Assembly (NCBI GenBank): GCA_003506635.1
Contig: DNZB01000220.1
Location: 2,704-9,412 of the forward strand
DNA: 6,709 bases
Direction: 5' to 3'
DNA from: Parvularcula sp.
Lineage (GTDB): Bacteria; Pseudomonadota; Alphaproteobacteria; Caulobacterales; Parvularculaceae
Part shown: positions 5,673 through 6,709 of the stretch, piece after piece
How the letters are laid out: the number at the start of each line of letters is the position of its first letter
Position numbering within the stretch: the stretch's first letter is position 1
Program-made: the position numbers and the translations under genes
Notes under the pieces: model-generated
Database searches by the model: none
Seen by the model: the letters and a program-made list of their open reading frames with translations, nothing else
Told to the model about the DNA's origin: nothing

Positions 5673-5701
5673 CCGCGCCCAAAACCGGGCGCGGCTTTTT
5701 T
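5673..5701 (+). terminator. Plus-strand intrinsic terminator reaching the SDR stop codon
   Basis: CCGCGCCC (5673-5680) and GGGCGCGG (5687-5694) form a perfect 8-bp stem with loop AAAACC, followed by C and six T residues (5696-5701). The last T is the first base of the SDR stop-codon complement. The U-run lies on the plus strand, yet both neighbouring genes are on the minus strand, so no current gene uses it. On the minus strand the hairpin follows the SDR stop by only a few bases but lacks a T-run. It may block antisense transcription into the SDR, or belong to a plus-strand gene that has been lost. Confidence 0.6.
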
Positions 5702-6666
5702 CATGCGATCATCGCTTCTGTTTCGCGCCAGAGGCGCGCGGCGCTCGCCGAATCGACAGCGTAGGCCTTGACCGTGCGGTGACGCGGTTCATTTTCACCG
5801 GCGAGCTCGGAAACATCGCAGTCTTCGCAGAAAAGCCCGCCGCGCCCGTCGAGCTTTGCAGCGGTAGCGCACCATACCGCCGTCGCGGCGCCCTGCTCCG
5901 TCGATTTGAAGAACGGTTTGGCGGCAGCTGAAACATCCCCGCTATCGTCGATCCACCCGAGTTTCACCATTTCTTCCCGCTGTAAATGACGTTGCAGGGG
6001 AGTCATGATGCCGCCGGGGTGAACGGCGAAGGCGCGGACGCCGTTCGCCCTTTCCCGCGCATCGAGCCCGATCGCAAAAAGGGCGTTCGCCGTCTTCGAT
6101 TGTCCGTAGGCGACCCATTTGTCATAGCCGCCCTTGCGGAAGTGAATGTCATCCCAGCGGATATCCGTGATCTTGTGGCCCGTCGAGGAGAGCGCAACGA
6201 TGCGCGCCCCGTTCGCCGCGCGCAAGAGCGGCAACAGCCCCGCCGTCAGCGCGAAATGGCCGATATGGTTCGTTGCGAACTGCAATTCCCAGTCCTTGCC
6301 GATGCGCGTCTCAGGGGACGCCATGACGCCGGCGTTGTTGATGAGGAGGTGCAGCGCCTTATGGGCGCCTGCGTAATCGCGGGCGAATTTCTCGACGCTT
6401 GCAAGGTCGCCGAGGTCCATCGCCGCGACTGTGATTTTTCCCCGGACGCCGGCGAGCGCCGCCTTCGCCTTGGCGACATCGCGCGCGGGAACCATCACCT
6501 CGGCGCCGGCGGAGGCGAGCGCGCGCGCCGTCTCGACGCCAATGCCGGAATAGCCGCCGGTGACGATCGCGCTCTTGCCGCTGAGGTCGACGCCTCTGAC
6601 GACCTCGGCCGCCGTCGATTTCGCCGAAAAGCCGGAATTGATCAGCTTCTGGTCCGCCGCCCCCAT
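5701..6666 (-). CDS. Classical short-chain dehydrogenase/reductase (retinol dehydrogenase/WWOX-like)
   Basis: 321-residue cytoplasmic NAD(P)-dependent oxidoreductase. Residues 36-43 are the cofactor motif TGGYSGIG; PARD at 60-63 (Arg62 after the second strand) favours NADPH. D84-L85 and NNAG (110-113) bind or shape the cofactor site. The catalytic tetrad is visible as N133, S160/S161 (LSSTGHK), Y187 and K191 (YGQSK). HPGG after the sixth strand is the usual PG turn. The C-terminus (SAARLWRETEAMIA) is typical of this subgroup, which is annotated variously as oxidoreductase, retinol or light-dependent protochlorophyllide reductase-like; the substrate is unknown. The ATG at 6666 has GGAGG (6676-6672) with a 5-base spacer. 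The gene is upstream of the SBP56-like gene on the same strand, but 151 bases and a separate promoter lie between them, so co-transcription is not required. A diverged copy of its last 45 bases lies at 4179-4223. Confidence 0.92.
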   Translation of the reverse strand: MGAADQKLINSGFSAKSTAAEVVRGVDLSGKSAIVTGGYSGIGVETARALASAGAEVMVPARDVAKAKAALAGVRGKITVAAMDLGDLASVEKFARDYAGAHKALHLLINNAGVMASPETRIGKDWELQFATNHIGHFALTAGLLPLLRAANGARIVALSSTGHKITDIRWDDIHFRKGGYDKWVAYGQSKTANALFAIGLDARERANGVRAFAVHPGGIMTPLQRHLQREEMVKLGWIDDSGDVSAAAKPFFKSTEQGAATAVWCATAAKLDGRGGLFCEDCDVSELAGENEPRHRTVKAYAVDSASAARLWRETEAMIA

Positions 6667-6709
6667 GTCAGCCTCCGAAATGGCCGAACGAAGAATGCGC
6701 GACGCCGCC
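6667..6709. other. Right-edge sequence upstream of the SDR gene
   Basis: This piece holds the Shine-Dalgarno of the SDR (GGAGG at 6672-6676, minus strand) and about 33 further bases. I see no clear promoter or other gene in it; it is too short to judge. Confidence 0.5.

Noticed and set aside
5651..5764. Small plus-strand frame of 37 codons (begins MAANDASTAPK) sharing AIIASVSRQRRAAL with the frame read through the scar at 4183
   Set aside because: Its frame contains the intrinsic terminator and runs antisense into the SDR. The shared residues are explained by the 45-bp direct repeat, and no good ribosome binding site precedes it.

Overview
The window is GC-rich. Its codon use (GCG/GCC/CGC), its VPLPA-type PEP-CTERM protein, its BlaI/M56-peptidase pair and a palindromic intergenic repeat of a type common in alphaproteobacteria all point to a chromosomal region of an alphaproteobacterium, probably in or near the Hyphomicrobiales/Parvularculales. 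That placement is inference; there is no rRNA or tRNA marker here.

Layout, left to right. (1) 1-69, minus: the signal-peptide start of a gene that runs off the left edge. It is divergent from (2) 136-1152, plus: a VIT1/CCC1-family iron/manganese transporter with a degenerate ferritin-like N-terminal domain. (3) 1249-1920, plus: a secreted PEP-CTERM (VPLPA-type) protein with its own likely promoter, a TTG start and a strong intrinsic terminator at 1943-1974. (4) 1988-2089: a dispersed-type palindromic repeat containing a 19-bp hairpin. (5) 2120-4135, plus: an autoregulated two-gene operon. Two BlaI-type dyads sit on the promoter, followed by a BlaI/MecI repressor and an overlapping BlaR1-like M56 membrane zinc peptidase. 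The peptidase has no penicillin-binding domain; it carries a charged, coiled-coil-ended domain of about 215 residues instead. (6) 4136-4319: a scar region holding two gene tails set back to back, the last 14 codons of an SDR (minus) and the last 21 codons of a PEP-CTERM protein (plus). (7) 4320-5549, minus: a periplasmic SBP56-like (selenium-binding/methanethiol-oxidase-related) beta-propeller protein with a recognisable promoter. (8) 5701-6666, minus: a complete classical SDR oxidoreductase.

No single pathway links all these genes. The blaI/M56 pair is a self-contained proteolytic sensing switch whose signal and outside targets cannot be seen here. The most unusual structure is the scar at 4179-4281. 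Its SDR tail is a diverged direct repeat (40/45 identical) of the 3' end of the intact SDR at 5701, so the two copies bracket the SBP56-like gene. This suggests either a deletion between two divergent genes or insertion of a segment at the SDR 3' end. No stretch longer than 300 bases lacks a gene; the two longest gaps (1921-2172 and 4136-4319) are described in their own entries. I found no CRISPR array, insertion sequence, integrase, tRNA or phage gene.
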